From Betaproteobacteria bacterium (lineage in GTDB: Bacteria; Pseudomonadota; Gammaproteobacteria; Burkholderiales; Burkholderiaceae): 64,000 nt of DNA. Location of the stretch: NCBI GenBank assembly GCA_009783065.1, contig WRHV01000004.1, positions 27,402-91,401 on the forward strand, in the 5' to 3' direction. Positions 37,826-48,423 of this stretch are shown here, one piece after another. The notes beneath the pieces were generated by a model. It was given only the letters and a program-made list of their open reading frames with translations. It did no database searches and was not told where the DNA came from. The stretch's first letter is position 1, and each line of letters opens with the position of its first letter. A program made the position numbers and the translations under genes.

Positions 37826-38217
37826 TGGTTCTGCGCACCGTAAATGAGAAAAAAATGACTGATTCACTTGTTCTTGATCCTAAACTGCAATCACTAAAAA
37901 ACACGGCTTGGTGGCTATACGTTTTTCACAGTGTTGATCTGGTCATTGCGCTAGGTCTTTTTTCGTGGATACCACTCATTATCAGCTACCTCACACGTCC
38001 AAACGCCGCAGGAACATTTGTCTATAGCCACCATACCTGGCAAATCCGTTCTTTTTGGCTGTATTTCGGTCTGGCCGTTTTAGGATGGATCTTTTTCCTG
38101 ACCATTATCGGCATTCCGCTGGCTTATCTGATCTGGGCCATTACCTGGATATGGAAAGCATACCGGATGATTAAGGGCTTCATGAACTTAAGTAACAATA
38201 AGCCCATGCAGGTATAA
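37825..38217 (+). CDS. small integral membrane protein (DUF4870-like)
   Basis: 130 residues with about three membrane segments (LYVFHSVDLVIALGLFSW, SFWLYFGLAVLGWIFFLTII and IPLAYLIWAITWIWKAYRM) and TFVYSHHTWQIRSFW between the first and second. This matches the small DUF4870-type membrane proteins of betaproteobacteria. The ATG at 37825 overlaps the upstream stop and has AGGA nine bases before it; Met11 is also possible. Function unknown. Confidence 0.8.
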   Translation: MVLRTVNEKKMTDSLVLDPKLQSLKNTAWWLYVFHSVDLVIALGLFSWIPLIISYLTRPNAAGTFVYSHHTWQIRSFWLYFGLAVLGWIFFLTIIGIPLAYLIWAITWIWKAYRMIKGFMNLSNNKPMQV

Positions 38218-38233
38218 CCTCACCTGAAAAAAA

Positions 38234-38644
38234 TCAGACTTTGAGCCTGCGCGCGATATCAGAGCGGCGAAATACCTTAAATGTCCCCATGGCTTTAGCC
38301 ACAAGCGCAACGCCATTCCAGATTTCACCTTCACAGTAGTACATGGTTGTGGAACGATGCAGCACCCTGCCTGTGCCTCTGATGCTGCTATCGGCCTTCC
38401 CGCCCGGCTGGAAAAAACTGGTTTTCATCTCGACGGTTGCAGCACTGGTCACACCCTGCACCAGCGAGCGAGCCGCACGCGACATACTGGCATCCAGCAA
38501 GGTCATGATGATGCCCCCATGCATGACCTGCCAGCTATTCATGTGTTGCGGCTGCAACTTGACTGTTAGTTCAGCAACCCCATCAGCCATACTGACCAGT
38601 TCGAAGCCTAGCTCATTGAGAAACGGGTTTTCCGTGATCTTCAT
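38234..38644 (-). CDS. PaaI-type hotdog-fold thioesterase
   Basis: 136 residues. The hotdog core is visible in [20 protein letters not shown], with the HGG and Asp of the PaaI/YbgC-like thioesterase family, then [12 protein letters not shown]. It probably hydrolyses an acyl-CoA. The ATG at 38644 overlaps the ppiD stop (ATGA), so it is likely translated with ppiD. Confidence 0.88.
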   Translation of the reverse strand: MKITENPFLNELGFELVSMADGVAELTVKLQPQHMNSWQVMHGGIIMTLLDASMSRAARSLVQGVTSAATVEMKTSFFQPGGKADSSIRGTGRVLHRSTTMYYCEGEIWNGVALVAKAMGTFKVFRRSDIARRLKV

Positions 38645-40563
38645 GGTTTTACAGATTCTGCCTGCTTTTCTTCCGGTTTTTTCAGCCATTCAACCTTGGC
38701 TTTTTCGCGGAGATAATTCATGTACGCAAACATTTCCTGCTGAGCGGCACTACGCATCAACTGTGTCTGTATCGCCTCGCGAACTTGTGGATTATGCTTT
38801 TCCGGCACACTCACTTCATTGATACGATAGATAACATATCCCTCCGCATAATCAGCTCCACTGATATATGCCGGAAGCGTACTGATATCGGCTTTCATAA
38901 TCGGCATCAAATCCAACCGGCCCGTCATATTGATCATCTGACGTGACACCTTGACAGGAGGAGAAAACCCTTTGGGTACGCCACCTTCCTTCAGCCTGGC
39001 CAACTCCGCTTCACCAGCTTCCTTGGCAAGCCTGGCCATTTTCTCCGTCAGAACGATTTTCTCGACATCACTTTTCACTGCATTAAACGGCCTGACTGCA
39101 ACAGGTTGATACTGAAGCGCACGAGCAGCCACCATCAATTGAGGGCCGATTTCGATGGCTTCCGTATTGTGCTTGTTCTTAATAACTTCATCTGAGAAAA
39201 TGGCTTGCAGGAATTTTGGATTACTCAAAATAACATGATTTGCATGAGCTGGATTAGGCTCACGCGTCAGATTTTCAACTTTAAGAATTTTCAGTTTCAG
39301 TTTATCGGCTACCGGCTGCAAACTATCAGGCTGCTCATAAACCATGTTAGAGAAAATTTCCGCATATTCCGCATACTTTTTTCCAGCCAACTGGTTTCTG
39401 ATTTCATCTACAACCTGCGCGTAAACGGCGGATAAGGGTCTTTCCATAGCAGGTTTAATATCTGTGAGCATAATAATGTGATAACCAAAATCGGTCTTTA
39501 CCACATCACTTAGTTCACCTTTTTTCAGAGCAAATACCACTTCCTCAAAGGACTTCACCATTTTGCCGCGTGTAAAAAACCCCAGATCCCCTCCCTTCGC
39601 AGCTGAACCTGGATCTTTAGAATTCGCTTTGGCTAATTCAGCAAAAGCAGCCGGATTTTCCTTCAACTTCACCAGCAGCGACTCTGCCTTATCCCGCGCA
39701 GCCTTCTGGTCTGATTCCGATGCATTTTTGGGTACTTCAATCAAAATGTGGCTGGCGCGGCGCTCTTCCGGTATGGCAAAACGTCTTGCATTCTGTTCAT
39801 AATAGGATTTGATATCGGCTTCGCTAATTTTGATGGACTCTTTTATCGACTGCATATCCAGAACAACGAGCTCAATACTAAGATGCTCCGGCGTCGTAAA
39901 CTGGTTATGGTGACTCGTGTAGTAAGACTCCAGTTCTTCCATGCTTGCCTTGACCTGTGACCGGTAATCAGCCGCTTTGAAAACCTTGACCTGGACATTT
40001 CGCTCCTGTTCGAAAATATCCCACATATGTTCCGTCATCCCTTGCGGCAGGAAAAAACCGTACTGCAACGGTGCGGCAATCTGCTGCTGAAGCAGATCCT
40101 GACGCACCATGGCAAAATGCATCTGGTCTGTCAGACCCTGCGCCTTTAAACCTGCTTCATACCTTTCCCTGTCCAGCTTGCCATCAGGCGTTGTGAGCCC
40201 TGGAATTTCCATGATTTTCCGCAATACCACTTCATCAGGAATGGTCATTTTTTCTGACGCGATTTCAGCGGCAATCACTCTATTATCAATCAGCCTTTCC
40301 AGCACCATCCATTTGAAATGCGGGGATTCGATCCACTTCGGATCAAATTGCGGCCCTGCCTGCTGACGCAACATATCAGCCTGCTCACGCTGTGCATTCT
40401 CCCATTCCTGTTCTGAAATGGTTTTACCACTTACCTTGGCAGGCGCATTTCCATCACCCAGCAAATCGTAGCCCTGAACTCCGAAGAAAATGAAGGAAGG
40501 CACGATAAAAACCAACAAAATAATCTGGGTCAGAAGTTTGTTGCGGCGTATCAGCTCTAACAT
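38641..40563 (-). CDS. ppiD: periplasmic folding chaperone / peptidyl-prolyl isomerase PpiD
   Basis: 640 residues. One N-terminal membrane anchor ([22 protein letters not shown]) is followed by a SurA-N-like helical region and a parvulin domain at roughly residues 250-345 ([11 protein letters not shown]...[43 protein letters not shown]). A second inactive-looking domain and a C-terminal tail complete it. It helps outer-membrane and periplasmic proteins fold. Start at the ATG at 40563 ([11 protein letters not shown]); the frame is open further up but into the terminator. Confidence 0.93.
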   Translation of the reverse strand: MLELIRRNKLLTQIILLVFIVPSFIFFGVQGYDLLGDGNAPAKVSGKTISEQEWENAQREQADMLRQQAGPQFDPKWIESPHFKWMVLERLIDNRVIAAEIASEKMTIPDEVVLRKIMEIPGLTTPDGKLDRERYEAGLKAQGLTDQMHFAMVRQDLLQQQIAAPLQYGFFLPQGMTEHMWDIFEQERNVQVKVFKAADYRSQVKASMEELESYYTSHHNQFTTPEHLSIELVVLDMQSIKESIKISEADIKSYYEQNARRFAIPEERRASHILIEVPKNASESDQKAARDKAESLLVKLKENPAAFAELAKANSKDPGSAAKGGDLGFFTRGKMVKSFEEVVFALKKGELSDVVKTDFGYHIIMLTDIKPAMERPLSAVYAQVVDEIRNQLAGKKYAEYAEIFSNMVYEQPDSLQPVADKLKLKILKVENLTREPNPAHANHVILSNPKFLQAIFSDEVIKNKHNTEAIEIGPQLMVAARALQYQPVAVRPFNAVKSDVEKIVLTEKMARLAKEAGEAELARLKEGGVPKGFSPPVKVSRQMINMTGRLDLMPIMKADISTLPAYISGADYAEGYVIYRINEVSVPEKHNPQVREAIQTQLMRSAAQQEMFAYMNYLREKAKVEWLKKPEEKQAESVKP

Positions 40564-40603
40564 GACGATCAATCCATAGCAACAGAAAAAAGACAGAAAA
40601 AAC

Positions 40604-40629
40604 AAAAGGCGAACTTGCGTTCGCCTTTT
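40604..40629 (-). terminator. intrinsic terminator after tRNA-Asp
   Basis: Arms AAAAGGCGAA and TTCGCCTTTT, a 10-bp stem with a 6-base loop, followed by further T-rich sequence on the minus strand. It ends the hupB-tRNA transcript just before ppiD. Confidence 0.88.
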
Positions 40630-40634
40630 CAATT

Positions 40635-40711
40635 TGGCGGAGTGGACGGGGCTCGAACCCGCGACCCCCGGCGTGACAGGCCGGTATTCTAACCAACTGA
40701 ACTACCACTCC
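40635..40711 (-). tRNA. tRNA-Asp (anticodon GTC)
   Basis: 77 bases including an encoded CCA. The acceptor stem GGAGTGG pairs with CCACTCC, the anticodon loop CTGTCAC carries GTC, and the T-loop is GGTTCGAGCC. It lies 21 bases after tRNA-Val in the order hupB-tRNA-Val-tRNA-Asp-ppiD. Confidence 0.97.
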
Positions 40712-40732
40712 AAAACCTTCGGTTTGACTGCT

Positions 40733-40808
40733 TGGTGGGTGCTGAGAGGCTCGAACTCCCGACCTACGCCTTGTAAGGGCGCCGCTCTACCAACTGAGCT
40801 AAGCACCC
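40733..40808 (-). tRNA. tRNA-Val (anticodon TAC)
   Basis: 76 bases with encoded CCA. The acceptor stem GGGTGCT pairs with AGCACCC, the D-arm is TTAGCTCAGTTGG, and the anticodon loop CTTACAA carries TAC. It lies 54 bases after hupB. Confidence 0.97.
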
Positions 40809-40862
40809 CTTCATCTTAGCCAGTCAAACTTTCTGGCGTTTATTAAGACGCCAACAAAACGA

Positions 40863-41135
40863 TTAGTTTACCGCATCTTTTAAAGCTTTACCAGCTTTAA
40901 ATTTAGGAACTTTTGCAGATTTAATTTTAATGACTTCGCCTGTCCGCGGATTACGGCCAGAACGAGCGGCACGTTGACCAACACTAAACGTGCCAAAACC
41001 AACCAGAGTAACGCTTTTATTTTTCTTCAGTGTGGTTTTTACGGCGCTAATCATCGCATCCAGCGACCGGGCTGCCGCAGCCTTGGAAATATCTGCTGAC
41101 TTTGCAATATGCTCAACGAGCTCAGATTTATTCAC
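40863..41135 (-). CDS. hupB: DNA-binding protein HU-beta
   Basis: 90 residues. The HU family start (M/V)[20 protein letters not shown] fixes a GTG start at 41135, preceded by a GGGGGGAG Shine-Dalgarno. The DNA-binding arm [26 protein letters not shown] is present. It bends and compacts DNA. A near-perfect sigma-70 promoter lies upstream. The lon gene usually found before hupB is absent; an EamA transporter lies there instead. Confidence 0.96.
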   Translation of the reverse strand: MNKSELVEHIAKSADISKAAAARSLDAMISAVKTTLKKNKSVTLVGFGTFSVGQRAARSGRNPRTGEVIKIKSAKVPKFKAGKALKDAVN

Positions 41136-41188
41136 GCAACTCCCCCCTAAAAATGATATTGAACCCAAAAGTATTTCTTATCACGTAC

Positions 41189-41217
41189 ATTAAACGCATG
41201 AACTTTGGGCCTGTCAA
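41189..41217 (-). promoter_or_regulatory. strong sigma-70 promoter of hupB
   Basis: On the minus strand TTGACA (6 of 6), 17 bases, TTTAAT (5 of 6), about 54 bases upstream of the GTG start. It can also feed the two tRNA genes. Confidence 0.8.
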
Positions 41218-41363
41218 GAAAAACTTATTCACAGAAAAAACAAATCAGGCCCTTAATATATATTATCACACAGGCCTGTAACGTCCATTTTATGTATATT
41301 TGGCACAAAATGAAGAGAAAAACAGATAAATTTATTCATTCGGACAAGCGAAAAATCAACAAA

Positions 41364-42281
41364 TTACTGTTTTTCTTCATTAATGTTACTCATATTCCTC
41401 CTATTTTTAATGTGTAGTATTGATGCAACCTCATGAAATAGAAGACAGCATAAAATAACCAGTCCGCCCATTAATGTTTCATTTGACGGCACTTCATTGA
41501 CTCCGACCCATACCCACAGCGGCCCCAATACGGTTTCCAGCATGGCAATAAGCGCCATTTCCACCGGTAATAAAAAACGCGCCACATACACCAAAAGCAA
41601 ACAAGGCACGCCCAATTGAAAAACGCCCAATACGGCAAGCATCCCGATATCCCGGCCTGATGCTTCAAGCGGAAAAACCAATGGAATCATGGCAATTGAT
41701 GATAATGCGCCGCCCAGGAATATAGCCGGCATCATGTCGATGTTTTTTCCGGCTTTACTGAAAATCATAAAATTAACGGCATAGGCAAAAGGAACAGCCA
41801 ATGCAAACAATAATCCGGTGAGATGGGTATCCCACAAACCATCTGCATTTCCAGCAAAAATCCAAATTACGCCAACAAAAGCAAAAACAACCGTAAACCA
41901 GGTTTTAACCGAAATTTTTTGACCGAGAAAGAACCAGGCAAAAAAAGTAGTCAGAAGAGGCGTAATGCTACTAACGAGCAAGGTATTAGCTACCGTCGTT
42001 AATGTCAACGAAAGCATAAAACACGTAAAAATGACTGCCCACATCACCGCAGAGAAAAATCCAGATAATTGGATATTTCTTAGGTTGGATAAAAACCGGC
42101 TTCTTTGAGCAATAAGCAGATAGGCCGCAACAAACAACGCTGCAAACAGACTTCTCCAGAAAACAATTTCGACATTTCTGACTGCCGCAAGCTGCCTCGT
42201 AAAAATACCCGCCATGCTCCATAAAAGCGGGGCTAAAATCATCAATAAAAGAGCATGTTGTCTGGCAAGCCGTTGAGTCAT
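41364..42281 (-). CDS. EamA-domain (DMT superfamily) transporter
   Basis: 305 residues with about ten hydrophobic helices in two EamA halves (APLLWSMAGIFTRQLA... in the first and FALAVPFAYAVNFMIFSKAG... in the second). The LLLVYVARFLLPVEMALIAMLETVLGPLWVWVGVNE segment is typical of this superfamily. The start at the ATG at 42281 (MTQRLARQHALLLMIL) is 14 bases after the typA stop. Substrate unknown; many members export amino acids or metabolites. Confidence 0.88.
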   Translation of the reverse strand: MTQRLARQHALLLMILAPLLWSMAGIFTRQLAAVRNVEIVFWRSLFAALFVAAYLLIAQRSRFLSNLRNIQLSGFFSAVMWAVIFTCFMLSLTLTTVANTLLVSSITPLLTTFFAWFFLGQKISVKTWFTVVFAFVGVIWIFAGNADGLWDTHLTGLLFALAVPFAYAVNFMIFSKAGKNIDMMPAIFLGGALSSIAMIPLVFPLEASGRDIGMLAVLGVFQLGVPCLLLVYVARFLLPVEMALIAMLETVLGPLWVWVGVNEVPSNETLMGGLVILCCLLFHEVASILHIKNRRNMSNINEEKQ

Positions 42282-42294
42282 AAACTGGCTTAAA

Positions 42295-44136
42295 TTATGA
42301 ATAATCAAGCTGACGAGCTGCACGCTTGCGCTCATGCTCTTTCAGAAAACGTTTGCGAAAGCGGATGCTTTTCGGCGTGATCTCAACCAATTCATCATCA
42401 TTGATAAATTCCACTGCATATTCCAGTGACAACGGAATGGGAGAGGTTAGCCGGACAGCCTCGTCATTTCCGGAAGCGCGAACATTGGTCAGCTGCTTTC
42501 CCTTGATGGGATTGACCACCAGATCATTTTCACGCGCATGGATACCAATAATCATCCCTTCGTAAACCGGATCATTATGACTAACAAACATCCGCCCGCG
42601 CTCTTGCAGTTTCCATAAAGCATAAGCAACAGCCGCACCATCTTCCTGTGACACAAGCACACCACTACGTCGTCCGGCAAAAGCCGGCTTGCTTTCATCG
42701 ACCTGGTAATAATTATCAAAAATGTGGCTCATCAACCCGGATCCACGGGTCAGCGTCATATATTCGCTCTGAAAGCCAATCAATCCTTTTGCCGGAATAC
42801 GGTATTCCAGCCTGACCCTGCCTTTGCCATCCAGTTGCATATCCAGCAATTCGCCACGGCGTCTGCCTAATTCCTCCATCACAACGCCCTGCCCTGACTC
42901 TTCCAGATCAACCGTCAACAACTCATACGGCTCATGTCTTTTGCCGCTGATGATTTTGTAAACCACGTTAGGCCGTGAAACAGCGAATTCATAGCCTTCG
43001 CGCCGCATATTTTCAATCAGGATGGTCAAATGCAGTTCGCCCCTTCCGGAAACTTCGAATATCGTTTCATCATCCGTCAACGCCACCCGAAGAGCAACAT
43101 TCGATTTGAGTTCTCTTTCAAGCCGTTCCCGTAACTGGCGGCTTGTTACAAATTTGCCCTCCCTGCCGGCGAAAGGGGAAGTATTCACCATAAAATTCAT
43201 CGTCAGGGTGGGTTCATCAACTGACAGCATCGGGAAGGCTTCCGGCTTTTCCACCGCGCAAATCGTCGAACCGATATTGATTTCATCTATGCCGTTAATC
43301 AAGACAATATCGCCCGCCACCGCTTCATCGACAACCACTCTCTCCAGCCCTTTGAAATGCAGCACCTGGTTGACGCGCGCCTTGATCTGCGGCGAATCAG
43401 GGCCGTGCATGACGATCACATCCTGCAAAGGGGATATACGGCCACGGCTGATTCGCCCGATCCCGATTTTGCCCACGTATGATGAAAAATCCAGGGAAGA
43501 TATTTGCAACTGGAGCGGGCCATCCGGATCGGCTTTCCGTACCGGAACAAATTCGAGTATAGCGTCAAACAGAGGACTCATTGTGCCTGAACGTGTCATT
43601 GGATCAGTCGAGGCATAGCCATTTAGGGCAGATGCGTAAATGATAGGGAAATCAAGCTGTTCCTCCGTCGCGCCCAGTTTGTCGAACAACTCGAAAGTCG
43701 CATTGACTACCCATTCAGGCCGCGCGCCAGAACGGTCAATCTTGTTGATAACAACGATCGGTTTTAAACCGAGTTCAAGCGCTTTTCGGGTAACGAAACG
43801 GGTTTGCGGCATCGGACCTTCCACTGCATCGACGAGCAAAAGCACGCTGTCAACCATAGAAAGCACGCGCTCGACTTCACCGCCAAAATCAGCATGGCCA
43901 GGCGTATCGACAATGTTAATCATCGTACCTTCGTATTCTACGGCACAATTTTTCGCCAAAATGGTAATGCCGCGCTCCCGCTCAAGGTCGTTTGAATCCA
44001 TGACACGCTCGCTGACCGTTTGGTTTTCGCGAAATGTACCAGACTGGTGAAGCAACTGGTCTACCAGCGTGGTTTTGCCATGATCAACGTGCGCGATGAT
44101 AGCGATGTTTCGTATGGCACGATGTGTATTTGGCAT
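42295..44136 (-). CDS. typA: translational GTPase TypA/BipA
   Basis: 613 residues. The GTPase motifs are AHVDHGKTT (G1), DTPGHADFG (G3) and NKIDRSGA (G4), followed by beta-barrel, EF-G-like and C-terminal TypA domains ending [18 protein letters not shown]. It binds ribosomes and aids assembly under stress. A GGAG site precedes the ATG at 44136; the frame extends 45 bases further without a better start. It follows truB as in related genomes. Confidence 0.96.
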   Translation of the reverse strand: MPNTHRAIRNIAIIAHVDHGKTTLVDQLLHQSGTFRENQTVSERVMDSNDLERERGITILAKNCAVEYEGTMINIVDTPGHADFGGEVERVLSMVDSVLLLVDAVEGPMPQTRFVTRKALELGLKPIVVINKIDRSGARPEWVVNATFELFDKLGATEEQLDFPIIYASALNGYASTDPMTRSGTMSPLFDAILEFVPVRKADPDGPLQLQISSLDFSSYVGKIGIGRISRGRISPLQDVIVMHGPDSPQIKARVNQVLHFKGLERVVVDEAVAGDIVLINGIDEINIGSTICAVEKPEAFPMLSVDEPTLTMNFMVNTSPFAGREGKFVTSRQLRERLERELKSNVALRVALTDDETIFEVSGRGELHLTILIENMRREGYEFAVSRPNVVYKIISGKRHEPYELLTVDLEESGQGVVMEELGRRRGELLDMQLDGKGRVRLEYRIPAKGLIGFQSEYMTLTRGSGLMSHIFDNYYQVDESKPAFAGRRSGVLVSQEDGAAVAYALWKLQERGRMFVSHNDPVYEGMIIGIHARENDLVVNPIKGKQLTNVRASGNDEAVRLTSPIPLSLEYAVEFINDDELVEITPKSIRFRKRFLKEHERKRAARQLDYS

Positions 44137-44206
44137 ATATCTCCGATGTACTTGATGGATAAAAAGCGGTGATTGTATCACGCTGCCTGCGCAGACTAAT
44201 CCGCAT

Positions 44207-45136
44207 TCAGGCTGTAATCAGTCTTTCAGGAGCAAGGACGCTTTTCTGTTTGATTAAAGCTGTTCCCAGCAACTTCCGGCCGGATGCTTCATATACCCGT
44301 ACTCTTTCAGCCGATTCGGGAATGGATAAGTTTTCCTTTTCAAACGACAGCCTTTGACCATGCATAAAACGTCTTGCCTGTTCCCCAGACAGCAGAACAG
44401 AAGGAAAAGTGGAAAGCAGATAATCTACCGGCTTCAAAATAAATGCCATCTGAGAATCTTCTGCCTGCTCGATATCAGACAGCGTGCTCGCATGGGTGAT
44501 CTCAAGCGAGCCAACTTTGATACGCCGCAGGGATTGCAGGTGGGCGCCACATTCCAGGGCATCCCCAATGTCTTCGCCCAAAACACGAATATAAGTTCCC
44601 TTGCTGCATGAAACCCGCAAAGTCAGTAACGGCAGCGAGAAATCAAGTAACGCTATATCATAAATCATGACGCGTCTTGCATCGCGTTCGAGTTCTATTC
44701 CGGCCCGCGCATACTCATAAAACGGCTTGCCGTCGCGTTTCAACGCGGAATACATAGGAGGAACCTGATCAATTTCACCAATAAAACGGGATAAAACCGT
44801 TTCAACCTGCTCCCTGGTTATATCACCCACATCCTGCCGTGCCGCAATTTCGCCTTCCGTATCACCCGTAGATGTTTTCACACCCAGACAAACTGTTGTT
44901 TCATACGTTTTATCGGCATTGAGCAAATCCTGCGCAAACTTGGTCGCCTCACCAAAGCATAGCGGCAAAAGGCCTGTTGCAAAAGGGTCCAGTGTGCCGG
45001 TATGTCCGGCCTTTTTCGCATTCAGCTTGCGCTTGGCACGAACCAGCGCATCATTACTTGATAAGCCGGCCGGTTTATCAAGCAAAACAACGCCATGCAC
45101 AGGCATACGGACTTTTCTGGGTGGTGCAACAGACAT
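44207..45136 (-). CDS. truB: tRNA pseudouridine(55) synthase
   Basis: 309 residues. Catalytic Asp50 is in GHTGTLDPFATGLLP; KTYETTVCLGV and GTYIRVLGEDIG are conserved TruB segments. A C-terminal PUA-like domain is present. It makes pseudouridine-55 in the T-loop. Member of the rimP-nusA-infB-rbfA-truB cluster. Confidence 0.96.
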   Translation of the reverse strand: MSVAPPRKVRMPVHGVVLLDKPAGLSSNDALVRAKRKLNAKKAGHTGTLDPFATGLLPLCFGEATKFAQDLLNADKTYETTVCLGVKTSTGDTEGEIAARQDVGDITREQVETVLSRFIGEIDQVPPMYSALKRDGKPFYEYARAGIELERDARRVMIYDIALLDFSLPLLTLRVSCSKGTYIRVLGEDIGDALECGAHLQSLRRIKVGSLEITHASTLSDIEQAEDSQMAFILKPVDYLLSTFPSVLLSGEQARRFMHGQRLSFEKENLSIPESAERVRVYEASGRKLLGTALIKQKSVLAPERLITA

Positions 45137-45168
45137 AACAGATAATCAGTCAGGAGAAAATGTCCGAC

Positions 45169-45561
45169 TTACTCAGCCCCACCATCTTCTTTTGCTCTTT
45201 GTAAATTGGCCTGGTCGATGAGATCGGAAAGCGCCATGCCGCGAACCACGGATCGATCATATTCAAAGCGCAACTGAGGCAAGGTATGAATATGCAGACG
45301 TTTGCTCAGTTGGCTCCGGATAAACCCATTCGCTTTTTCCAGCCCTTGAAGGGTTTCTTTTATGGCCACATCACTGTCATTCAGTGTCGTAAAAAACACT
45401 TTGGCATGAGCATAATCCGGCGTCACCTGTACTTCAGTAATCGTAATCAGTCCAACACGCGGATCTTTCAGTTCAAAAGCTAAAATTTCGGACAAATCCT
45501 TTTGAATTTGGTCTGCCACCCGCAAACTGCGGTCGGGAATGGATTTGCCACGTTTTGCCAT
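45169..45561 (-). CDS. rbfA: 30S ribosome-binding factor RbfA
   Basis: 130 residues, a KH-like fold with [43 protein letters not shown] and a C-terminal [22 protein letters not shown]. It helps mature the 16S 5' end. Slightly longer than E. coli RbfA, mainly at the N-terminus. Confidence 0.95.
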   Translation of the reverse strand: MAKRGKSIPDRSLRVADQIQKDLSEILAFELKDPRVGLITITEVQVTPDYAHAKVFFTTLNDSDVAIKETLQGLEKANGFIRSQLSKRLHIHTLPQLRFEYDRSVVRGMALSDLIDQANLQRAKEDGGAE

Positions 45562-45590
45562 TGCTCACTTCCCTTTCATGATAAAGCAGT

Positions 45591-45615
45591 CTGTGATTCA
45601 CAATGTGAATCACAG
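45591..45615. repeat. perfect 12-bp palindrome across the infB stop codon
   Basis: Arms CTGTGATTCACA and TGTGAATCACAG are separated by one base. The infB TGA stop lies in the stem. It is not followed by a T-run on the minus strand, so it is not a classical terminator. It probably forms a hairpin in the infB-rbfA mRNA, for processing or stability, or is a protein site. Confidence 0.7.
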
Positions 45616-48369
45616 CGTCCTTGCAATCTCCTGAACCTCGTAAACCTCGATCTGGTCGCCTTCCTTGATATCGTTATAGCCCTTTAATGTCAAACCGCAC
45701 TCAAAACCTGCCTTAACCTCGCGCACGTCATCCTTGAAACGTTTGAGCGAATCAATTTCGCCCGTCCAGATAACGACATTGTCACGCAGCAAGTGCACCA
45801 TAGCACCGCGTTTTACCAGCCCTTCCAACACAAAGCAGCCGGCAATTGAACCAATCCGGCTGACATGGATAACCTGCCGGATATCGACCAAGCCCAATGT
45901 ATGTTCGCGTTTTTCAGGCGTTAACATGCCGGACATTGCCGCTTTGACATCGTCAATGGCATCATAGATGATATTGTAATAACGAATGTCAATGCCATGC
46001 GTTTCCGCAAGCGCACGCGTTTGTGCATCAGCACGCGTATTGAAACCAATGATAACGGCACCGGATGCAACCGCCAGATTGACGTCTGATTCGGTAATGC
46101 CCCCAACAGCAGCATGGACAATTTGCAGTCGGACTTCATCATTCGATAATTTGAGCATGGCATTGGCCAATGCTTCCTGGGAACCTTGGACGTCCGTCTT
46201 GATGATCAACGGGAGTGTTTTTACTTCTCCTTCAGCAATCTGATCAAACATGTTTTCCAGTTTGGCCGCCTGCTGTTTAGCCAGTTTGACATCACGGAAC
46301 TTACCCTGCCTAAAGAGCGCAATTTCACGTGCCTTACGCTCATCAGCCATGACCAGCACTTCTTCCCCTGCTGCCGGAACCCCTGTCAATCCCTGGATTT
46401 CTACCGGAATACTCGGCCCGGCCTCAGCAACAGGCTTACCGTTTTCATCCAACATGGCCCGTACCCGCCCATATTCAGAACCAACCAAAACCACTTCCGC
46501 TTTGTGAAGCGTGCCGGATTGCACCAAAACCGTCGCAACAGGGCCACGTCCCTTATCCAAACGGGCTTCGATAACCAATCCTTTTGCCGGCACATCCACC
46601 GGCGCTTTCAGCTCCTGTATTTCAGCCTGCAACAGAACATTTTCCAAAAGGGAATCGATACCCTGACCACTTTTGGCCGATACAGGCACAAAAGGCGCAT
46701 CACCACCATACTGTTCGGGAACGACATCTTCTGCTATGAGTTCCTGGGTAACACGATCCACATTGGCACCGGATTTATCAATTTTATTGATGGCTACCAC
46801 CAGAGGAACACCCGCAGCCTTGGCGTGTGCAATCGCTTCTTTGGTTTGCGGCATAACGCCGTCATCTGCGGCAACTACCAGAATAACAATATCGGTTGCC
46901 CTCGCACCCCTGGCACGCATGGCTGTAAATGCCTCGTGACCTGGCGTATCCAGAAAAGTAATCATCCCGTTTGGCGTTCTCACATGGTAAGCGCCAATAT
47001 GCTGGGTAATGCCGCCAGCTTCTCCTGATGCCACTTTTGTTCGGCGAATGTAATCCAAAAGTGAGGTTTTACCGTGGTCTACATGCCCCATAACGGTTAC
47101 GACAGGCGCTCTCGGCAGCAATTCCGCATCTGCATTCTCGCCCATAGCAACAAGCTCTGCCTCATGATCCTGAATTTTGGCGGCAAATGCTTTGTGCCCC
47201 ATTTCCTCAACTAAAATCATGGCTGTTTCCTGATCCAGCACCTGATTGATCGTTACCATCTGTCCCAGCATCATAAGCTGTTTGATAACTTCTGACGCTT
47301 TTACGGCCATCTGGTGAGCGAGTTCGGCAACGGTAATGGTTTCCGGAACATAAATACTCTTAATAATCGCTTCTGTCGGCTGCTGGAAATTGCTCTCTCG
47401 TTCAACCGATGGCTGTCCCTTGCGATTTTTAGCACCACCGCTTCGCCAGCCTTCACGTACATTCGGCGTCGCACTGCCTCGGGCTTTTATACCGGCCCCG
47501 CGTTTTTTCGCTGCATCCTCCTGCCAAATGGAAGCCACATTGGCGGATTTGATTGATTTCTTCTCAGATGCGCCTTTTTTCTCTTCTTTTTCTGAGGTCA
47601 CTTTTTTGTCGGCCGGGCGGCGCAATGTCACATCTTTCTTTTTGGGTTCTTCTGTTGCACCTGCCGCCTGTTCAGGTTGTTTTACTGCTTTTTTAGGCGC
47701 AGTCATCATCGCTTTAATCTGCGCGACTTCGTCCTCTACGGCCTGCCTGGTTTTTTCTGTTTCAGCCGTTTTTTCCGCTTCTTCAGTCGCTTCTCCAACA
47801 ACTTCGGCTTCTCCGATAACTTCGGCAGCAACCTCTTTCGCCTTGCTGCCCGCTTTTTCGACAGTACTCTTTTCCTGTACAGCCGCTTCTTTATGTGCGA
47901 CTTTTTCCGCTTCAAGCTGTGCCAGTTTCGCCTGCTTTTCACGTAACTCGGCTTCCTGGCGCGCAATCAGTTCAGCTTGACGACGGGCTTCTTCTGCACG
48001 TTTTTTCTGTTCAGCTTCATCAATAATCGGCGCAGGCGCCTTGGGAACCACTTTTTCAGCGACAGCCGGCTCTTCGCGCTTAAATGTCCGTTTCTTGCGT
48101 ACTTCGACCTGAATCGTACGCGACTTTCCCGATGCATCAGCCTGCTTAATTTCGCTGGTTTCCTTGCGGGTCAATGAGATTTTTTTCTTTTCTTCCGGCG
48201 TATTACCATGTGACCCGCGCAGATAAACCAGCAATTTATCCTTATCTGCGTTGGTCAGAGAATCACTCACTGATTTTTTTTCGACTCCTGCATTGCGCAA
48301 CTGACTCAGCAGCGCCTCCGCTGGCATATTCAGTTCGGCAGCAAATTGAGCTACGTTATTAGTCGCCAT
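45610..48369 (-). CDS. infB: translation initiation factor IF-2
   Basis: 919 residues. An N-terminal IF2-N domain is followed by a long Ala/Glu/Lys-rich charged region to roughly residue 330. The GTPase domain from about residue 420 has [15 protein letters not shown] (G1), DTPGHEAF (G3) and NKIDKSGA (G4), then the C1 and C2 domains. It recruits initiator tRNA to the 30S subunit. Size is normal for betaproteobacteria. It lies between nusA and rbfA. Confidence 0.97.
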   Translation of the reverse strand: MATNNVAQFAAELNMPAEALLSQLRNAGVEKKSVSDSLTNADKDKLLVYLRGSHGNTPEEKKKISLTRKETSEIKQADASGKSRTIQVEVRKKRTFKREEPAVAEKVVPKAPAPIIDEAEQKKRAEEARRQAELIARQEAELREKQAKLAQLEAEKVAHKEAAVQEKSTVEKAGSKAKEVAAEVIGEAEVVGEATEEAEKTAETEKTRQAVEDEVAQIKAMMTAPKKAVKQPEQAAGATEEPKKKDVTLRRPADKKVTSEKEEKKGASEKKSIKSANVASIWQEDAAKKRGAGIKARGSATPNVREGWRSGGAKNRKGQPSVERESNFQQPTEAIIKSIYVPETITVAELAHQMAVKASEVIKQLMMLGQMVTINQVLDQETAMILVEEMGHKAFAAKIQDHEAELVAMGENADAELLPRAPVVTVMGHVDHGKTSLLDYIRRTKVASGEAGGITQHIGAYHVRTPNGMITFLDTPGHEAFTAMRARGARATDIVILVVAADDGVMPQTKEAIAHAKAAGVPLVVAINKIDKSGANVDRVTQELIAEDVVPEQYGGDAPFVPVSAKSGQGIDSLLENVLLQAEIQELKAPVDVPAKGLVIEARLDKGRGPVATVLVQSGTLHKAEVVLVGSEYGRVRAMLDENGKPVAEAGPSIPVEIQGLTGVPAAGEEVLVMADERKAREIALFRQGKFRDVKLAKQQAAKLENMFDQIAEGEVKTLPLIIKTDVQGSQEALANAMLKLSNDEVRLQIVHAAVGGITESDVNLAVASGAVIIGFNTRADAQTRALAETHGIDIRYYNIIYDAIDDVKAAMSGMLTPEKREHTLGLVDIRQVIHVSRIGSIAGCFVLEGLVKRGAMVHLLRDNVVIWTGEIDSLKRFKDDVREVKAGFECGLTLKGYNDIKEGDQIEVYEVQEIARTL

Positions 48370-48423
48370 TCCTTCCTCTTCCCTGTCTGATGCGATTCAG
48401 TCTATGCAAATGCAAAACCGTGA

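Noticed and set aside
40834..40853. Hairpin TGGCGT/ACGCCA after hupB
   Set aside because: A six-bp stem with an 8-base loop and no T-run; too weak to call a terminator, and tRNA genes follow.
43022..43618. 198-codon plus-strand frame inside typA
   Set aside because: Antisense shadow of TypA domains; Ser/Thr-rich with no recognisable fold.
46186..47028. 280-codon open frame on the plus strand inside infB
   Set aside because: Antisense shadow of the IF-2 GTPase coding region; the sequence is rich in Phe, His and Arg with no domain.
47390..47980. 196-codon plus-strand frame opposite the IF-2 N-terminal region
   Set aside because: Mirror of the Ala/Glu/Lys-rich codons of infB; a low-complexity Ser/Phe/Ala sequence.
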